A DNA stretch of 33,965 nt from Pirellulaceae bacterium (GTDB lineage Bacteria > Planctomycetota > Planctomycetia > Pirellulales > Pirellulaceae). The notes under the pieces were generated by a model that saw only the letters and a program-made list of their open reading frames with translations, was not told the origin of the DNA and ran no database searches. Numbering within the stretch: the first letter of the stretch is position 1; each line of letters opens with the position of its first letter. Below, piece by piece: positions 33,354 through 33,965 of the stretch. Position numbers and translations under genes: made by a program. Where the stretch lies: contig JAGFJK010000072.1 of the NCBI GenBank assembly GCA_024102795.1, forward strand, positions 1 to 33,965, in the 5' to 3' direction.

Positions 33354-33668
33354 GCCATAGACTTTTAAAGCGCGCGAAAATGCCCGGAATCGCGCGCTAT
33401 CCTAAGAACGGACAGAAGAGTTCACAACCCCAGCCAAGAACTCTTGAAGTGCCCCTGCAGCGGGGAGCAGCTCCCCGTCGAATGGCTTGGACACGTAATT
33501 CTCCGCGTAAGTCGCGCTGGCGATAATAACGTAGAAGGCAGCGGGAACTTAACCCGAATTCGTGAAGACTCGCTACAGCCGCACTGCCATTCATTGTAAG
33601 CTTTGGCGCAACGCAAGGAAGCGAACAACACAACAATCCGATCCCGATCCCTGGACTTCTCGTCACCA
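33354..33668. other. Divergent intergenic region, 315 bp
   Basis: It separates the divergent response-regulator and deacetylase-family genes, so promoters for both are expected here. The one clear structure is the inverted repeat at 33369-33398. No convincing gene is present; short frames show no family features. A clear ribosome binding site for the plus-strand gene is not seen. Confidence 0.55.
33369..33398. promoter_or_regulatory. Perfect 9-bp inverted repeat upstream of response regulator
   Basis: AGCGCGCGA (33369-33377) and TCGCGCGCT (33390-33398) are exact complements across 12 bases. The near arm is 15 bp from the ATG on the minus strand. It could be an autoregulatory operator or a hairpin in the mRNA leader. 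Confidence 0.55.
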
Positions 33669-33965
33669 ATGACGCTGCTCTACTACGATCCGGTCTTCCT
33701 GGAACATGACACGGGATACCATCCCGAATGTGCCGCTCGGCTGCTGCCGCTGGTTGAAACGCGGCATTTCGACGGGCTGGATGCCCGCTGCGAGCGGCCG
33801 GCGTGGGAACCGGCGTCGGTGGAATGCCTGACGCGGGTCCACGGCGCGGAATACGTGGCGCGAGTGGCCGAGTTCGCCGCGGCCGGCGGCGGCTCGCTGG
33901 ACCCCGACACGGTGGTCAGCCGCCGCTCGTTCGACGCCGCTCGGATGGCGGCGGGCGCCGTGTGC
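33669..33965 (+). CDS. Histone deacetylase/acetoin-utilisation (AcuC-like) family protein, 3'-truncated by window edge
   Basis: The first 99 codons are visible. The N-terminus MTLLYYDPVFLEHDTGYHP with a following CAARL matches the HDAC-like start (D-P-x-F-x-x-H-x-x-G-x-H-P-E-x-x-x-R). Then come VHGAEYVARV and LDPDTVVSRRSFDAA, and an AAGAVC helix that precedes the active-site region, which is cut off by the window edge. Bacterial members deacetylate acetyl-lysine or small amides such as acetylpolyamines. The start ATG is clear in context. It is divergent from the response regulator. Confidence 0.87.
   Translation, partial: MTLLYYDPVFLEHDTGYHPECAARLLPLVETRHFDGLDARCERPAWEPASVECLTRVHGAEYVARVAEFAAAGGGSLDPDTVVSRRSFDAARMAAGAVC

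Overview
The window looks like a chromosomal segment of a Planctomycetota bacterium, probably Pirellulales-like. The reasons are high GC, a Tat-exported Gfo/Idh/MocA oxidoreductase, a 2,498-residue cell-surface protein with the planctomycete-type N-terminal LEDRRLL motif, two GroELs flanking one GroES, and many short palindromic repeats beside decayed REP-associated transposase (RAYT) genes. The taxonomic call is an inference from gene content; no rRNA gene is present.

Layout. 1-5775: end of an alpha/beta hydrolase gene, then on the minus strand a Tat-signal oxidoreductase and a two-gene ABC exporter of the MacB/LolD class (ATPase and double-FtsX permease). 5776-6786: repeat-bounded relic of a RAYT gene, then a leader with a textbook sigma-54 promoter. 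6787-10661: groEL1-groES-groEL2, closed by a strong intrinsic terminator. 10754-11467: a non-coding foldback element about 714 bp long, with heptanucleotide arrays at both ends. 11491-15294: dnaJ-grpE, a small zinc-ribbon protein, yacG and a multi-pass membrane protein. 15316-15605: heptamers, a symmetric inverted REP pair (REPIN-like) and a RAYT fragment. 15602-23098: the giant secreted adhesin-like gene. 23465-28110: accessory zone with several REP families, an IS4-family insertion sequence with exact 16-bp terminal repeats, an orphan ORF, an FHA-domain protein and two copies of a 146-bp dispersed repeat. 28111-32687: a metabolic cluster of an N-acyl-D-amino-acid deacylase-like amidohydrolase, a PhyH dioxygenase, an N-acetylneuraminate-lyase-like aldolase and an N-acylamino-acid racemase-like enolase-superfamily enzyme. 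32721-33965: an orphan NarL-type response regulator and the start of a histone-deacetylase-family gene.

How the genes work together. The chaperone blocks (GroEL/GroES and DnaJ/GrpE) form one folding module split by the foldback element. The racemase and deacylase suggest salvage or interconversion of N-acylated D-amino acids, with the aldolase and dioxygenase as possible partners. The most unusual items are the foldback element with heptamer ends, the sigma-54 promoter ahead of groEL, the start-codon-abutting hairpin in the IS, and the density of RAYT/REP relics.
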